64,000 nucleotides of DNA from Arminella tubonensis (GTDB lineage: Bacteria > Pseudomonadota > Alphaproteobacteria > Rhizobiales > Rhizobiaceae). The notes under the pieces are model-generated. The model was not told the DNA's origin and searched no databases. It saw nothing but the letters and a program-made list of their open reading frames with translations. Numbering within the stretch: the first letter of the stretch is position 1; each line of letters starts with the position of its first letter. A program made the position numbers and the translations under genes. Where the stretch lies: the NCBI RefSeq assembly GCF_003240585.1, contig NZ_PCDP01000035.1:310001-374000 (forward strand), in the 5' to 3' direction. Shown piece by piece: positions 63,296 through 64,000 of the stretch.

Positions 63296-63324
63296 GGCTC
63301 TTTCCGGCACTGTCGGAAGGAGCC
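63296..63324 (+). promoter_or_regulatory. Intercistronic hairpin covering the oppB ribosome-binding site
   Basis: GGCTC-T-TTCCG pairs with CGGAA-G-GAGCC (one T-G pair) over a 7-nt loop. The 3' arm includes the GGAAGGAG that would serve oppB, so the stem could lower oppB translation relative to oppA. Confidence 0.55.
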
Positions 63325-63335
63325 TATCCACGCCC

Positions 63336-64000
63336 ATGATCCGATATGCACTCCGTCGTCTGCTGTCGACAATCCCTGTCCTGTGGATTGCCGTGACACT
63401 CAGCTTTTTCGTTTTGCGCCTGGCGCCCGGTGGGCCCTTCGATGGCGAACGGCCCTTGCCGCCGGTCATCCTGAAGAACCTCGCCATCCACTACAATCTG
63501 GATAAGCCGCTGATCCAGCAGTACCTGATCTACATGGCCGACGTTGCACGCGGCGATCTCGGTCCGTCCTTCGCCAACCAGGATTTCACCGTCACCCAGC
63601 AGATCATGGTCGGCCTGCCCTATACCTTCACCATCGGCACCAGCGCCTTCATTCTCGCCATCCTCATCGGCGTGATCGTCGGCTGTCTTGGCGCGCTCTA
63701 CCAGAACCGCCAGGCGGATTATTGGCTTGGCGGCATCCTGCTGATCGGCCTGGTGCTGCCGAACTTCCTCATCGCGCCGATCCTGCAGCTGGTCTTCGGC
63801 ATCCAGCTCCATATCCTGCCCGTCGGAGGTTGGGGCGACGGTTCGATCAAATATCTGATCCTGCCGGTGATCGTGCTTGCACTCCCGCATGCGGCCCGCA
63901 TTTCCCGGCTGATGCGCGGCTCGATGATCGAGGTGATGAACCAGAACTTCATCCGCACCGCGAAAGCCAAGGGCATCGGCCCGCGGCTGGTCGTCATGCG
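63336..64000 (+). CDS. oppB: Oligopeptide ABC transporter permease (partial, runs off window)
   Basis: The frame from ATG 63336 to the window edge encodes the first 221 residues of an OppB/DppB-type permease. It has a start helix (MIRYALRRLLSTIPVLWIAVTLSFFVLRLAPGGPFD), the NLDKPLIQQYLIYMADVARGDLGPSF block, further membrane segments and the beginning of the coupling motif (RTAKAKGI). It lies 48 nt after oppA in the same direction, and oppC, oppD and oppF genes probably follow outside the window. Confidence 0.93.
   Translation, partial: MIRYALRRLLSTIPVLWIAVTLSFFVLRLAPGGPFDGERPLPPVILKNLAIHYNLDKPLIQQYLIYMADVARGDLGPSFANQDFTVTQQIMVGLPYTFTIGTSAFILAILIGVIVGCLGALYQNRQADYWLGGILLIGLVLPNFLIAPILQLVFGIQLHILPVGGWGDGSIKYLILPVIVLALPHAARISRLMRGSMIEVMNQNFIRTAKAKGIGPRLVVM

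Overview
The window looks like chromosomal DNA of a fast-growing rhizobium (Rhizobium sensu lato, R. leguminosarum/etli-like). The main pointers are a fused trpE(G) gene behind a WWW-type trpL leader peptide, a choXWV choline transporter, a NolR-type ArsR-fold regulator, a single-polypeptide PutA with a divergent Lrp-type regulator, a RirA-type box on a heme-receptor promoter, and several GC-rich intergenic mosaic repeats. The DNA is GC-rich throughout; the main AT-rich patch is about 55.08-55.31 kb. I saw no rRNA, tRNA, CRISPR array, prophage or insertion sequence. Species assignment is inference from gene content.

Layout. 0-3.9 kb: two paralogous ABC exporters on the minus strand (one cut by the window edge), with a ParDE-like toxin-antitoxin pair and a small membrane protein between them. 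3.9-11.4 kb: housekeeping genes (trmL, Na/Pi transporter, VOC protein, hemF, a DUF1059 protein) and a translationally coupled minus-strand operon of DUF1285, NUDIX and CCA-adding enzyme. 11.5-18.9 kb: an operon of a MoxR ATPase, a DUF58 protein and two large membrane proteins with MIDAS-like or degenerate VWA segments, then a GNAT gene. 19-24.4 kb: glutathionyl-hydroquinone reductase, NUDIX, metallophosphoesterase, TPR protein, ECF sigma and anti-sigma. 24.5-31.1 kb: leuA, BenE-type transporter, a ClpP paralogue, a DUF2076 protein, queF and a CDF metal transporter.

31.5-43.7 kb: trpE(G) with a complete attenuator, an ABC-F ATPase preceded by a 23-codon leader ORF and RNA hairpins, a TonB-dependent heme receptor, an extensin-like zinc peptidase, a second toxin-antitoxin pair, fhs, a YqhA protein and a secreted ClpP-fold protein. 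43.7-51.1 kb: putA and its regulator, a LuxR-type regulator lacking the usual AHL-contact Asp, DUF2333 and coiled-coil genes, and cytochrome c. 51.3-64 kb: choXWV, a degenerate HugZ-like protein, the NolR-like regulator, an omega-aminotransferase, adenine deaminase, a third toxin-antitoxin pair, an alpha-glucosidase and the start of an oligopeptide transporter operon.

The least explained items are the leader ORF and RNA-switch architecture in front of the ABC-F gene (35.6-35.97 kb), a similar short ORF plus a 16-bp palindrome in front of the ABC exporter (3.5-3.7 kb), the MoxR/DUF58/DUF4159 operon with one decayed MIDAS, and three small toxin-antitoxin modules in one chromosomal segment.
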